Positions 14,271 to 22,119 of a DNA stretch of 32,927 bases are shown in pieces (the first letter of the stretch is position 1; the number at the start of each line of letters is the position of its first letter). Made by a program: the position numbers and the translations under genes. This stretch comes from Tychonema sp. LEGE 06208 (lineage in GTDB: Bacteria > Cyanobacteriota > Cyanobacteriia > Cyanobacteriales > Microcoleaceae). The notes under the pieces are model-generated. The model saw only the letters and a list, made by a program, of their open reading frames with translations, made no database searches and had not been told where the DNA came from. The stretch spans positions 1-32,927 of the forward strand of contig NZ_JADEWT010000071.1 of assembly GCF_015207505.1 (NCBI RefSeq), given 5' to 3'.

Positions 14271-14292
14271 AGAGGTTTTTAGGTAGGAAGTG

Positions 14293-15525
14293 ATGTTTAA
14301 AGTAATAGGAATTGACGTGTCGGCACACCGTGTCGATGTGGTTTTGCTTGAGAATTTTCCGCAAATCGCATTGAGGGATTTTTACTTATCGCCCGAATTT
14401 GAAAAAGTTCACGCAGTTTACGAGGTCACAGAACTTGATAACTTGCTCGTAAAAGTGGGAGACTCACCGGCTGTGGCGATACTGGAAGGAACCGGAACTT
14501 ACTCTTACTACTGGCGCAAGCATCTCAAAAAAAACGGCATCTTTGTCTTGACGGCGGATCAAGGTATGGTCAAGTCAACTCGCCGCAGCTTGGGAGGAAC
14601 CGACAATAAAGACGATCCGTTTGACGCGCTGGTGATGTGCGAACTTTACCGCCGCCACTACCTCGATGTTTACGATCGCCGCTTTTGGGTGAAAGAACTC
14701 GATCCAAAAATTGAACAGATGCGGCGCGCGCTGCTGGACTTAAAAACCACGACGCGCAAGCAAACGAGCTTCATCAACTCAATCAAAGGCCGCCTTGCCT
14801 GGGAATATCCAGCGCGCGCGACGGTCAAATCGCAGAGAGCGAACGGCTCTCTCGATGTCGGAAAACCACCGGCATTTTGGGCGTGGCTCGCAGGTCGCGG
14901 CGACTTCCTCTCTAAAAGCATCCTCTCGCGGTTTAACAATCACTACGAAAAAGAGCAAAAGTGCGATCGGGCAAACATCTCCGAAATGACGCGCCAATTT
15001 GCCTCTTCAGTCTGCGATCTGCACGACACCGAGGCACAAATTGAACTCAGGCTGACCAACCTGCTTTTTGACAGCGACTTCGATCGATATCATCGGGTGT
15101 TTGACCGCTTCAGTTTTGGCTACCGAGAGCGCGGATGGATCCTCTCCCGAATCTTCCCCTTTGAAGATTTTCTGTGCTTGCCCAAGAAGCGAGCGCTCCG
15201 CAGGTTCCGCCAAGCTTGCGGTCTCGGCAAAATTGAAAAGTCGAGCGGTCAAATGCGGGCCGGTGGCGGTGGCGGCAAGTGGACAGGGTGCGCCAACACT
15301 CGCAGCACTCTGTGGACTTATATAAACTGCCGGATCGAGCCGCAGAAACTAAAAGGACAGTCTTACACCGCATTGCAGCTAGAACTGCGAGAATACTTTA
15401 TCGGCCGCGCCTTCGAGGCTGACGGAACCAAAAAGCGCGGCGGACGGCTGGCAGACGCTCGAAATGCCAGTTGCCGAAAGTTAGCGGATCTAGTCTTCCG
15501 GGAACTTTACAATGAAATGAAGTAG
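14293..15525 (+). CDS. IS110-family (DEDD) transposase/recombinase
   Basis: A 410-residue protein. The N-terminal RuvC-like DEDD domain has Asp8 in VIGIDVS, Glu65 in ILEGTGTYS, and Asp108 and Asp111 in DDPFDAL. A helical middle follows, beginning IEQMRRALLDLKTTTRKQ. The C-terminal Tnp domain begins at about residue 270 and has Ser317-Ser318-Gly in KIEKSSGQ, where the family's catalytic serine lies. All key residues appear intact. Known members recombine DNA under guidance of a bridge RNA and include Piv-type invertases. ATG 14293 has a short-spaced AGGA; a GTG at 14290 is the alternative. No terminal inverted repeats are seen, as expected for this family. It may be an IS inside the island or a resident recombinase. 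Confidence 0.88.
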   Translation: MFKVIGIDVSAHRVDVVLLENFPQIALRDFYLSPEFEKVHAVYEVTELDNLLVKVGDSPAVAILEGTGTYSYYWRKHLKKNGIFVLTADQGMVKSTRRSLGGTDNKDDPFDALVMCELYRRHYLDVYDRRFWVKELDPKIEQMRRALLDLKTTTRKQTSFINSIKGRLAWEYPARATVKSQRANGSLDVGKPPAFWAWLAGRGDFLSKSILSRFNNHYEKEQKCDRANISEMTRQFASSVCDLHDTEAQIELRLTNLLFDSDFDRYHRVFDRFSFGYRERGWILSRIFPFEDFLCLPKKRALRRFRQACGLGKIEKSSGQMRAGGGGGKWTGCANTRSTLWTYINCRIEPQKLKGQSYTALQLELREYFIGRAFEADGTKKRGGRLADARNASCRKLADLVFRELYNEMK

Positions 15526-15598
15526 TTTATAAGCAAGCGGTCAACGGCGATCGCTTTTTACTAAATCAAACTTTCAAAGTGTGCGGAGGATTTGTATT

Positions 15599-16339
15599 AT
15601 GAAAGATGGACCAGAAGTAAGCCGCATCTCCACAGCAGTCATTGCCGGTGTTTGCGGGTTCGCTTTAGCAGCGGGAGGGGGTATTGCCTTGTGGACGGCG
15701 AACCGTTCGCCAAACTCCGCAGAGACGCACTCCTCCGCTCCGACTACCGCTCCGGCGCTGTCCCCAACTCCTGCAGAATCCCCTGCTGTAATTATTCCCG
15801 TACCTCCTCCCAATCCTGTTGAGGTGCCGCAGGCTCAGACTCCACAGACTCTGCCACAGCAGGCTCTGGTTTCCAAGTCGCCACAGCCAAAGCCTTTGCC
15901 GGAGGCTGGTGCTCCAACAGTCCAAGTTTACTGGGTTAAAGGGGCCGGTGGTAAATTTGAAGCAGTTCCTACCAAAGTAGCTGTCAAACCTGCTGACGAG
16001 CCTGATACAGCTTTAGAAGCTGCTTTTAACAGTTTGTTGGCTGGGCCCAAGGATGCAACTGTTTATAGCGAAATTCCCCAGGGGACAAAACTCCGCAGTT
16101 TGAGTGTCAAGAATGACGGAGTTTATGTCGATTTGTCGGCCGAATTTACTTCGGGCGGAGGCAGCACTTCGATGACTGGCAGGTTAGGGCAAGTTATCTA
16201 TACGGCTACGAGTTTAAAACCGAATGCTAAGGTTTGGATTTCGGTGGATGGCAAGCCTTTAGAACTTTTGGGTGGCGAAGGTTTGGAGGTTGCTCAGCCG
16301 AGTACCCGCCAAAGTTTTGACAAAAATTTTCCTCTTTAA
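15599..16339 (+). CDS. GerMN-domain lipoprotein-like/membrane-anchored protein
   Basis: A 246-residue protein. The start at 15599 is set by GGAGGA at 15585-15590. An N-terminal hydrophobic helix (AVIAGVCGFALAAGGGIALW, residues about 14-33) anchors it or serves as a signal. A long Pro/Ala/Thr-rich linker follows to about residue 105. The C-terminal 130 residues form a GerMN domain (VYWVKGAGGKFEAVP, LEAAFNSLLAGPKDAT, GVYVDLSAEFTSGGG, LGQVIYTATSLKPNAKVWIS). In sporulating bacteria GerM helps cell-wall remodelling, and the cyanobacterial role is unknown. It is the first core-type gene to the right of the island, so the island end is probably within 15526-15580. Confidence 0.85.
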   Translation: MKDGPEVSRISTAVIAGVCGFALAAGGGIALWTANRSPNSAETHSSAPTTAPALSPTPAESPAVIIPVPPPNPVEVPQAQTPQTLPQQALVSKSPQPKPLPEAGAPTVQVYWVKGAGGKFEAVPTKVAVKPADEPDTALEAAFNSLLAGPKDATVYSEIPQGTKLRSLSVKNDGVYVDLSAEFTSGGGSTSMTGRLGQVIYTATSLKPNAKVWISVDGKPLELLGGEGLEVAQPSTRQSFDKNFPL

Positions 16340-16348
16340 AAATTAGGA

Positions 16349-16445
16349 GTCATTAGTTATTAGTCATTAGTGCTGTCCCCGCTTGCAAAGATCATCGATC
16401 GGAATGAAAAAAGTAGGGATTGATAACTGATAACTGATAACTGAT
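16349..16445. repeat. Heptad short tandem repeats
   Basis: Two short runs of cyanobacterial STRR type: CATTAGTTATTAGTCATTAG near 16350-16370 and TGATAACTGATAACTGATAA at 16421-16440. The 7-bp period is clear. Confidence 0.75.
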
Positions 16446-16628
16446 GATATTTTTATATTTTCCAAACAATAATATTTTTATGAGCGCAGTGCGATCGTGC
16501 AGCTAAGTGTCCCGCTCGTTTGTCAGGTATAATTCCGCAGTTACTGGATTTGATATAACTGATGGCTGGGGACTAATGACGTTTGCTATTCGGGGGCGAT
16601 CGCACTTGTGACTAATGACGTTAACTGG
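16446..16628. other. Non-coding stretch downstream of the GerMN gene
   Basis: No gene or RNA is recognised. One HIP1-like GGCGATCGC is present, and a GACTAATGACGTT motif occurs twice (near 16570 and 16610). Confidence 0.35.
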
Positions 16629-16630
16629 TG

Positions 16631-16727
16631 GCTTTCCCAGAGCCTGGAAACCCATGTAAGCGAGGCAGAGCCTCCGCTGTTAAAATCGGCAGAGCCGAAC
16701 CATCTGCCATGCTCTCGAAGAGCATGG
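16631..16727. repeat. Cluster of four short hairpins with a CAGAGCC core
   Basis: Consecutive palindromes: TTTCC/GGAAA near 16633-16650, AGCGAGGC-AGA-GCCTCCGCT at 16659-16678, TCGGC-AGA-GCCGA at 16686-16698, and CCATGCTCT-CGA-AGAGCATGG at 16707-16727. CAGAGCC recurs in the first three. This looks like a mobile palindromic intergenic repeat of the type common in filamentous cyanobacteria. Confidence 0.6.
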
Positions 16728-16765
16728 TAAGGAATAGTCCTGCAAATCCTGTAAGGATTGCTGTA

Positions 16766-16829
16766 ACAACTAAGGACTAAGGACTAAGGACTAACAACTA
16801 ACAACTAACAACTAACAACTAAAAACTAA
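16766..16829. repeat. Heptad repeat running into the stop codon of the ArsR-type gene
   Basis: ACTAAGG repeats three times, then ACTAACA five times. The last ACTAA supplies the stop codon (complement of 16826-16828) of the leftward regulator gene, so the repeat has replaced or met the end of the gene. Confidence 0.8.
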
Positions 16830-17185
16830 TTTTTAGTATTTGATGTCACGCTAAATGCCCTAAAGTGCAGGGCTTGCTCTTCGATCCTGGTAGCAAGCCG
16901 ATCGCACACCATATTGCACAGCTCAAAAATTAACTCGTCCTGCACCTTATAATAAGCTGAAGTCCCTTCGCTCCGGCGAGTGAGGATACCAGCTTGCACC
17001 ATAAGTTTGAGGTGCTTAGAAACATTGGCTTGACTCGTTTGAGTAGCTTCCACCAACTCTTGCACGCATTTTTCGCCGTCGCGAAGCAAGTTCAAAATTC
17101 GTAAACGCATTGGTTCGCTCAGGATGCTGAAATACTCAGCAACTTGTTGCACAACCTCTTGCGGGACAGGCTGGGATGACTTCAT
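16826..17185 (-). CDS. ArsR-family winged-helix regulator
   Basis: A 119-residue repressor-type protein. EYFSILSEPMRLRILNLLRD is the usual ArsR opening, TQTSQANVSKHLKLMVQAGI is the recognition helix, and RRSEGTSAYYKVQD forms the wing. I see no CxC metal site in the helix-3 position, so the signal is unclear; it resembles the cyanobacterial ArsR group with no obvious metal ligands. ATG 17185 is preferred because GGTGAG lies 5 nt upstream; a GTG at 17194 is the alternative. It lies downstream of accB on the same strand (66-bp gap) and may be co-transcribed with efp-accB. Confidence 0.87.
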   Translation of the reverse strand: MKSSQPVPQEVVQQVAEYFSILSEPMRLRILNLLRDGEKCVQELVEATQTSQANVSKHLKLMVQAGILTRRSEGTSAYYKVQDELIFELCNMVCDRLATRIEEQALHFRAFSVTSNTKN

Positions 17186-17250
17186 CAAACTCACCGGAGA
17201 GAAGCGATTTGGAAATATTAGGATTTATTCCATAACAATAAAGTAATCTT

Positions 17251-17799
17251 TCAATCCGGATTAATTCGCATCAAAACTTGACCGTATTCGACAGGTTCCG
17301 CATTTTGAACTAAAATTTCCATCACTTGACCGGACACTTCATCAGCATCAATTTCGTTCATCAGCTTCATCGCTTCGATAATACAAACTGTCTGGCTGAC
17401 TTTGATCCGATCGCCCACATTGACAAAAGGTGGCTCATCGGGGCCTGCAGCGCGATAAAAGGTTCCTACCATCGGCGAGATAATTGGCACCCATTTGGTA
17501 TCGACAGGAGGAGAAACGGCAGCAGAAACGGCAGCAGGGGGATGAGCCTGAGCCGCTCCTGAATTTTCGCCCACAGCATCCGGTGATGCCGCAGTGGAGC
17601 TAGCAGCACCCAAGGCGATCGGAGCGATTGTCGCAGCAGCAGCAGCAGCAGGGAGCGCTGCAGCGGTGCTTGGTTCGCTGGCTAGAATGCCTTTGCGTAC
17701 TGTCAGTTCAAGCTCCCCACTTTTTAACGTCAGTTCCGAAATGCCTGTTTTGTCTAAAACAGTTAGCAATTCGCAAAGCTGGTTTAAGTCTAATTCCAC
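17251..17799 (-). CDS. accB: Biotin carboxyl carrier protein of acetyl-CoA carboxylase
   Basis: A 182-residue BCCP that carries CO2 on biotin between biotin carboxylase and carboxyltransferase in the first step of fatty-acid synthesis. The start is GTG (LDLNQLCELLTVLDKTGISE follows). An Ala/Pro-rich flexible linker spans residues about 40-100. The lipoyl/biotinyl domain has the motif IIEAMKLMNEI with Lys145 as the biotin site and ISPMVGTFYRA as the thumb-side strand. It lies directly downstream of efp, the common cyanobacterial order, 185 bp away. The alanine run encoded near 17630-17650 is a GCA/GCT repeat. Confidence 0.97.
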   Translation of the reverse strand: MELDLNQLCELLTVLDKTGISELTLKSGELELTVRKGILASEPSTAAALPAAAAAATIAPIALGAASSTAASPDAVGENSGAAQAHPPAAVSAAVSPPVDTKWVPIISPMVGTFYRAAGPDEPPFVNVGDRIKVSQTVCIIEAMKLMNEIDADEVSGQVMEILVQNAEPVEYGQVLMRINPD

Positions 17800-17984
17800 A
17801 GCAAATTAAAGGGTAATTGAGAATTGATAATTGAAAATTAGGAATCCGGCGAAGCTAGCAAACTCACCGAGTTTGGAGATAAAAGGGATGGTTTTTAAGC
17901 TTTGAGCGATCAGTGTGGAATTTTTAGCTGTTTAACTCAAAACTCTAAAACCCAAGCTCAAAACTCCCTTTTCCTCCGTCGTTT

Positions 17985-18542
17985 CTACTCTCGACCGAGG
18001 TACTTGTCTTCACGAGTATCAATCCGAATCCGTTCTCCAATCGAAATAAATAGAGGCACCATAATCTGAGCGCCGGTGGAGAGGATGGCGGGTTTGCTGC
18101 CACCGGTGGCAGTATCTCCTTTGACTCCGGGATCGGTTTGCGTCACTTCCAAGACGACAGAGTTGGGCAGATCCACTTCCATGATTTGGTCATTCCAGCG
18201 AAGGATGCTGACTTCCATTCCTTCAGTGAGATATTTGACACGATCGCCTATTTCCTTAGCACTGAGGCGACTTTCCTCGTAAGTTTCCATATCCATAAAG
18301 ACAAACTGGTCGCCTTCTTTATAGGTATGCTGCATCGAGCTCTTTTCGAGATTGGCTTGAGGCATAGTCTCGCCAGCCCGGAAAGTTTGTTCTACTACGC
18401 TTCCTGTTTGGACGTTTTTTAATTTTGTCCGCACAAAAGCTGAGCCTTTTCCTGGCTTGACGTGGAGGAATTCGATAACCCGCCACACGCCGTTATTCCA
18501 TTCAATTGAAACACCTGTTCGGAAGTCGTTACTGGAAATCAT
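17985..18542 (-). CDS. efp: Translation elongation factor P
   Basis: A 185-residue EF-P, which rescues ribosomes stalled at polyproline. The start [18 protein letters not shown] at 18542 matches the family; the frame is open 7 codons further, but those residues are foreign to it. Three beta-barrel domains are present. The loop [14 protein letters not shown] carries Lys32, the site modified in many bacteria. [19 protein letters not shown] and the ending [13 protein letters not shown] are diagnostic. It is followed by accB. Confidence 0.97.
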   Translation of the reverse strand: MISSNDFRTGVSIEWNNGVWRVIEFLHVKPGKGSAFVRTKLKNVQTGSVVEQTFRAGETMPQANLEKSSMQHTYKEGDQFVFMDMETYEESRLSAKEIGDRVKYLTEGMEVSILRWNDQIMEVDLPNSVVLEVTQTDPGVKGDTATGGSKPAILSTGAQIMVPLFISIGERIRIDTREDKYLGRE

Positions 18543-18563
18543 ATAATAAATTTTTGCGGGCAA

Positions 18564-18923
18564 TCCCGTCGCCGGAGGGCACGGGGGAACTACAGTCAGT
18601 CGATTTTAGATTTGCCATTTTTCGATTTGAGATTTACTGGTGGCTGAGTGAGTCACCAAAGCAGGAACCTCGGTCTAAAATGTTCGATCTCTCCACGACA
18701 GGAGTCTGGGGATTGTATCAGTTTTTGAGCGGTGTCAGCTTAAAGCCGCAGTCTAGCCGACGGCATCAAAAAGCAATTGGCATTTTATTTTACCGTTGAA
18801 AGGGAGCAACTTCTGTACCGAAAGCTAAAAAGCTCTCTCAGGAACGAAGTTTGGGAACGGATGTAACGGTTAGAAGGCGGGCAGCGCTGTGGGAAGATAA
18901 AAGAGGCAATAAAAGTTAAAGTT
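18564..18923. other. Divergent intergenic stretch between efp and the cyclophilin gene
   Basis: About 360 bases that must hold the promoters of both genes. Small frames here have no start signals or codon bias and are not called. I see no clear hairpin, repeat or RNA gene. Confidence 0.35.
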
Positions 18924-20045
18924 ATGTTGCATTTGCAGAATTTCTCGATCGATAGGTGCAAGCGCTTGGTCAAAACCGTCGCTTTAGCACTCCTGCTGTT
19001 CTCACTCTCCCTGAGTTTCAGTGAAGTATCCCATGCCAAACGCTCCAGCAGTATGCCTGCGGGGAATGCGATTACCGACGGCCGGGCGCTGCTGCGCTTA
19101 GCTTTACCGATTGACAATCAGACTGTGCGAGAATTGCAAATCAGTCTCGAAGACATTGGCAACCACATACGTTCTAAGCGTTGGGGGCCCATTAGCAGCG
19201 ATGTCAGCAAGGCTTCAAGGATTCTCAACCTGCGGGAGTCAGATCTTTTAGCGAGTATTCCCGAGGCGCAAAAGCCGGAAGCTGAGGCGCTAGTCGTGCG
19301 AGTCAAGGAGGGAGTTGCCCAACTGGAAAAGGCTGTTGAGGCTAAAGACAGGGAAAAAGTGATTGATTTGAAAGCCACAATCCTCGGTTCGGTAGGCGAA
19401 ATCCAAGAGTTGATGGTGACAGAGTTTCCGTTTGAAGTACCGGCAAAGTATGCTAATCTGCCTCAACTGAAAGGGCGCGCTACTGTGGCTGTGGAAACTC
19501 AAAAGGGAAAAATGACTCTTGTGGTTGACGGTTACAGCGCGCCGGTGACTGCTGGTAATTTTGTGGATTTGGTCGATCGAGGTTTTTATGACGGTTTGCC
19601 GTTTATTCGCTCGGAAGAATCCTATGTTTTGCAAACGGGAGACCCTGAAGGCAAGGAAGTGGGTTTTATTGACCCAGCTACTGGCAAATATCGGAATATT
19701 CCGCTAGAAGTGCTCGTTAGGGACGAAAAAGAACCTGTTTACGGGATTACTCTAGAAGATGCGGGGCGCTATCGCGACGAACCGGTTTTGCCTTTTTCGG
19801 CTTTCGGTACTGTGGCGATGGCTAGGGAAGAAGCCGATCCCGACAGCGGTTCTTCTCAATTTTTCTTTTTCTTGTTTGAACCTGAACTTACGCCCGCTGG
19901 TTTGAATCTGTTGGACGGTAGATATGCTGTTTTTGGTTACGTGACTGAAGGAAAAGAGGTTTTGGAGCAACTGAAGCAGGGAGACAAGATTGTATCTGCT
20001 AAGGTGATTAAAGGTAAGGAAAATTTAGTTCAACCTCAAGTTTGA
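18924..20045 (+). CDS. Thylakoid-lumen cyclophilin-type peptidyl-prolyl isomerase (CYP38/TLP40-like)
   Basis: A 373-residue exported protein. A signal peptide covers residues 1-38 (VALALLLFSLSLSFSEVSHA, cleavage after SHA). An N-terminal helical domain follows (residues about 55-170, with LQISLEDIGNHIRSKRWGPI). Then comes a divergent cyclophilin fold (VAVETQKGKMTLVVDGYSAP, TAGNFVDLVDRGFYDGLPF, SSQFFFFLFEPELTPAG, LDGRYAVFGYVTEG). This two-domain layout is that of plant CYP38/TLP40, which supports photosystem II assembly and repair. The cyclophilin active-site Arg is not obviously in its usual context (FIRSEE is present), so isomerase activity may be weak. A terminator hairpin follows. Confidence 0.9.
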   Translation: MLHLQNFSIDRCKRLVKTVALALLLFSLSLSFSEVSHAKRSSSMPAGNAITDGRALLRLALPIDNQTVRELQISLEDIGNHIRSKRWGPISSDVSKASRILNLRESDLLASIPEAQKPEAEALVVRVKEGVAQLEKAVEAKDREKVIDLKATILGSVGEIQELMVTEFPFEVPAKYANLPQLKGRATVAVETQKGKMTLVVDGYSAPVTAGNFVDLVDRGFYDGLPFIRSEESYVLQTGDPEGKEVGFIDPATGKYRNIPLEVLVRDEKEPVYGITLEDAGRYRDEPVLPFSAFGTVAMAREEADPDSGSSQFFFFLFEPELTPAGLNLLDGRYAVFGYVTEGKEVLEQLKQGDKIVSAKVIKGKENLVQPQV

Positions 20046-20102
20046 GCGACAGGCAAACACAGACGGCGATTTAAATCGCTAGCAACGCGATCGCACAAAC
20101 AA

Positions 20103-20120
20103 AGCCCGCTTCTGCGGGCT
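20103..20120 (+). terminator. Hairpin downstream of the cyclophilin gene
   Basis: AGCCCGC (20103-20109) pairs with GCGGGCT (20114-20120) around TTCT. No long T-run follows. A near copy lies on the far side of tnpB at 21529-21546, with matching flanks (ACAAAGCC before, GGCTGCAA after). Confidence 0.6.
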
Positions 20121-20290
20121 GCAATAATCAATTAAGACGGTGATTTAACTAATGCGAATGGGAAGTCCCGCGCTCTACCGAAGGTGAGCGCCAGGATGAA
20201 AACTCGCGGTGAAAATAAATTGAGCAACCGCGAATCAATTTTGTTTTTGTGAGCTATGATGTTTTTATCTGTATTCGGCAATCTTGATAA

Positions 20291-21397
20291 ATGTATAAAG
20301 CCTACAAGTACAGAATTTATCCCACAGGTGGACAAGAAGTCTTGCTCGCAAAGTCTTTTGGCTGCGCGAGATGGTTCTGGAACTACGCTTTAAATCTATG
20401 TCAAGAAACTTACAAGAATACTGGCAAGGGATTAACTAGAGGGTATATACAAGGCTTACTCCCTGCACTTAAAAAAGAATACGAATGGTTAAAAGAGCCT
20501 TATTCTCAATGTTTGCAGGTGGTTGCCCTCAATTTATCTACTGCCTATAAAAACTTCTTTGACAAGAGGGCGATGCCGCCCAAATTCAAAGCCAAGCACG
20601 GTAGGCAGTCGATTAGTTATCCTCAAAATGTTAAATTTGACGGTGACTATATCCATCTACCTAAGATTGGTTTAGTTTTCTGTCGGCGACATCGTGACTT
20701 TGAGGGAAACATTAAGACTGTTACCGTGTCTCGGAACCGGGACGGTAAACATTTTGTTTCTGTTTTGATCTCGGATGGGAAAGAAAAACCTGAATTCGTT
20801 CCAGCGGATCAAGCTATTGGCATCGATGTAGGGTTAACTCATTTTGCGATCGCCAGTGATGGTTCTAAGTTTGGCAATCCCAAACACTTTGTCAAGGGTC
20901 AACGAAACTTGAAACGCAAGCAGCAAAAGCTTGCTAGCAAAACTAAAAACAGTCAAAACAGGAAAAAGGCAAAACTGGCGGTGGCAAAAGTCCACTCCAA
21001 AATAGCCCGGTGTCGCGAAGATTTTCTGCACAAGCTATCCCGCAAGATAGTTGACGAAAACCAAGTTATTGCAGTAGAAAATCTCAATATTAAAGGCATG
21101 GTAAAGAATCATAATTTAGCCAAAGCTATTAGCGATGTTGGTTGGGGTATGTTCTGTACGATGCTTAAGTACAAGTCCGAGAGTGAAGGAAAACGATATG
21201 TCGAAATCGATAGATGGTTTCCTAGCTCTAAGACTTGCCATATATGCCTAAATCGCGTCGATCATCTCACTCTTGATATTAGAGCATGGAGTTGTCAGCA
21301 TTGTGGTCATCACCACGATCGCGATGTCAACGCCGCCATCAACATTAGGAATCAAGCCTTGCGGATTTTGGCGTTAGGAACTAGCGCTTCTGCCTGA
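20291..21397 (+). CDS. tnpB: TnpB RNA-guided nuclease of an IS200/IS605-type element
   Basis: A 368-residue full-length TnpB, the ancestor-type relative of Cas12. The RuvC triad is intact: Asp179 in AIGIDVGLTHF, Glu263 in AVENLNIKG and Asp345 in HDRDVNAA. A zinc ribbon, CHIC...CQHC, lies between the last two. The N-terminus MYKAYKYRIYPTGGQ is the usual start. Known TnpBs cut DNA under guidance of an omega RNA copied from the 3' end of the element, which promotes element retention. No tnpA (Y1 transposase) is present nearby, so this copy is an orphan that would need one in trans. Confidence 0.95.
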   Translation: MYKAYKYRIYPTGGQEVLLAKSFGCARWFWNYALNLCQETYKNTGKGLTRGYIQGLLPALKKEYEWLKEPYSQCLQVVALNLSTAYKNFFDKRAMPPKFKAKHGRQSISYPQNVKFDGDYIHLPKIGLVFCRRHRDFEGNIKTVTVSRNRDGKHFVSVLISDGKEKPEFVPADQAIGIDVGLTHFAIASDGSKFGNPKHFVKGQRNLKRKQQKLASKTKNSQNRKKAKLAVAKVHSKIARCREDFLHKLSRKIVDENQVIAVENLNIKGMVKNHNLAKAISDVGWGMFCTMLKYKSESEGKRYVEIDRWFPSSKTCHICLNRVDHLTLDIRAWSCQHCGHHHDRDVNAAINIRNQALRILALGTSASA

Positions 21398-21520
21398 GGA
21401 GGGGATGTAAGTGGACAAGAGTAAAACTTCGGTTTTGTTGGACGCCCCGCCCCGTTGAATCAGGAAGCTGGCGCTGTACCAATTAAGTGGTCAGCGTCTG
21501 GTAGTTCACATCACTTCTAC
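21370..21520 (+). ncRNA. Probable omega RNA region of tnpB
   Basis: The 3' end of tnpB and the next 120 bases hold conserved-looking structure: GAGGAGGGGATGTAAG at the stop, a hairpin AGTAAAACTTCGGTTTTGTT near 21420, and a GGACGC (near 21440)/GCGTC (near 21495) pairing that closes a longer arm containing CAGGAAGCTGGCGCTG. This is where the guide scaffold of IS605-type TnpB lies. The exact ends are not visible. Confidence 0.6.
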
Positions 21521-21528
21521 AAAAACAA

Positions 21529-21546
21529 AGCCTGCCTCCGCAGGCT
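21529..21546 (+). repeat. Second copy of the hairpin flanking tnpB
   Basis: AGCCTGC (21529-21535), CTCC, GCAGGCT (21540-21546). It matches 20103-20120 with compensating changes in both arms, and the flanks ACAAAGCC and GGCTGCAA are kept. It may act as a terminator. Confidence 0.6.
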
Positions 21547-21640
21547 GCAAAAATTTATTAGATAAGTAGAAGTTGAATTAACATCATTATTTCATTTAGT
21601 TTTATTCAGTGTTATTCAAACTCGCAATGCAATCGATTTT

Positions 21641-21955
21641 ATGGCAATTTTAGAATTTTTATTGGTAATTGGTTTGGGCGGATTCGCGGGCTTGTTGATT
21701 GTCAATAATCTGAATGAAAGCAAGCAAAAGCGACAGTTGGATGAGGCTTTTTATCAGTTATTGGAAAATCAAAACAGTCAGATGTCGCTGATTCAGTTGG
21801 CCGCCAGCGCTAGGGTGGAGGCTGAAGTTGCTCAGGAGTATTTAAACCGGCAAGTGAAGATTTTTTCTGCGATTTTAGAGGTGGATGATGAAGGAGATAC
21901 TTTTTATCGATTTCCTAGGTTGCGCTTGCCGCCGATTTCTGGCAAGGAATGGTAA
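21641..21955 (+). CDS. Small membrane-anchored hypothetical protein
   Basis: A 104-residue protein. One N-terminal membrane helix (ILEFLLVIGLGGFAGLLIV) is followed by a soluble part that resembles a small winged-helix (EAFYQLLENQNSQMSLIQLAASARVEAEVAQEYLNRQ) and ends FYRFPRLRLPP. The pattern 'MSLIQLAASARVEAEVAQEYL' fits a helix-turn-helix in which the strand follows. It is known to me as a cyanobacterial hypothetical type, without a defined role. It lies 240 bp after the tnpB element and just before a heptad repeat tract. Confidence 0.75.
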   Translation: MAILEFLLVIGLGGFAGLLIVNNLNESKQKRQLDEAFYQLLENQNSQMSLIQLAASARVEAEVAQEYLNRQVKIFSAILEVDDEGDTFYRFPRLRLPPISGKEW

Positions 21956-21959
21956 TTGG

Positions 21960-22088
21960 GAAGTCAGTAGTCAGTAGTCAGTAGTCAGTAGTCAGTAGTT
22001 ATTGGTTAGTAGTTATTGGTTATTGGTTATTGGTTATTAGTTATTGGTTATTGGTTATTGGTTAGTAGTTATTGGTTGTGGGTTATTG
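21960..22088. repeat. Heptad tandem repeat upstream of thiL
   Basis: About five AGTCAGT units, then many TATTGGT/TAGTAGT units, reach to within about 30 bp of the thiL start. The tract keeps a 7-bp period with drift. Copy number here changes the spacing between any upstream promoter and thiL. Confidence 0.9.
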
Positions 22089-22119
22089 GTTGTCAGGAAG
22101 AAGGCAGGAGAAAGAAGGT

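Noticed and set aside
222-15580. Direct-repeat attachment sites of the island
   Set aside because: I compared the likely left (222-693) and right (15526-15598) border regions by eye and found no convincing shared repeat or tRNA end.
18506-18799. 97-codon frame in the efp-cyclophilin gap
   Set aside because: It begins inside efp on the other strand and shows no family resemblance or start context.
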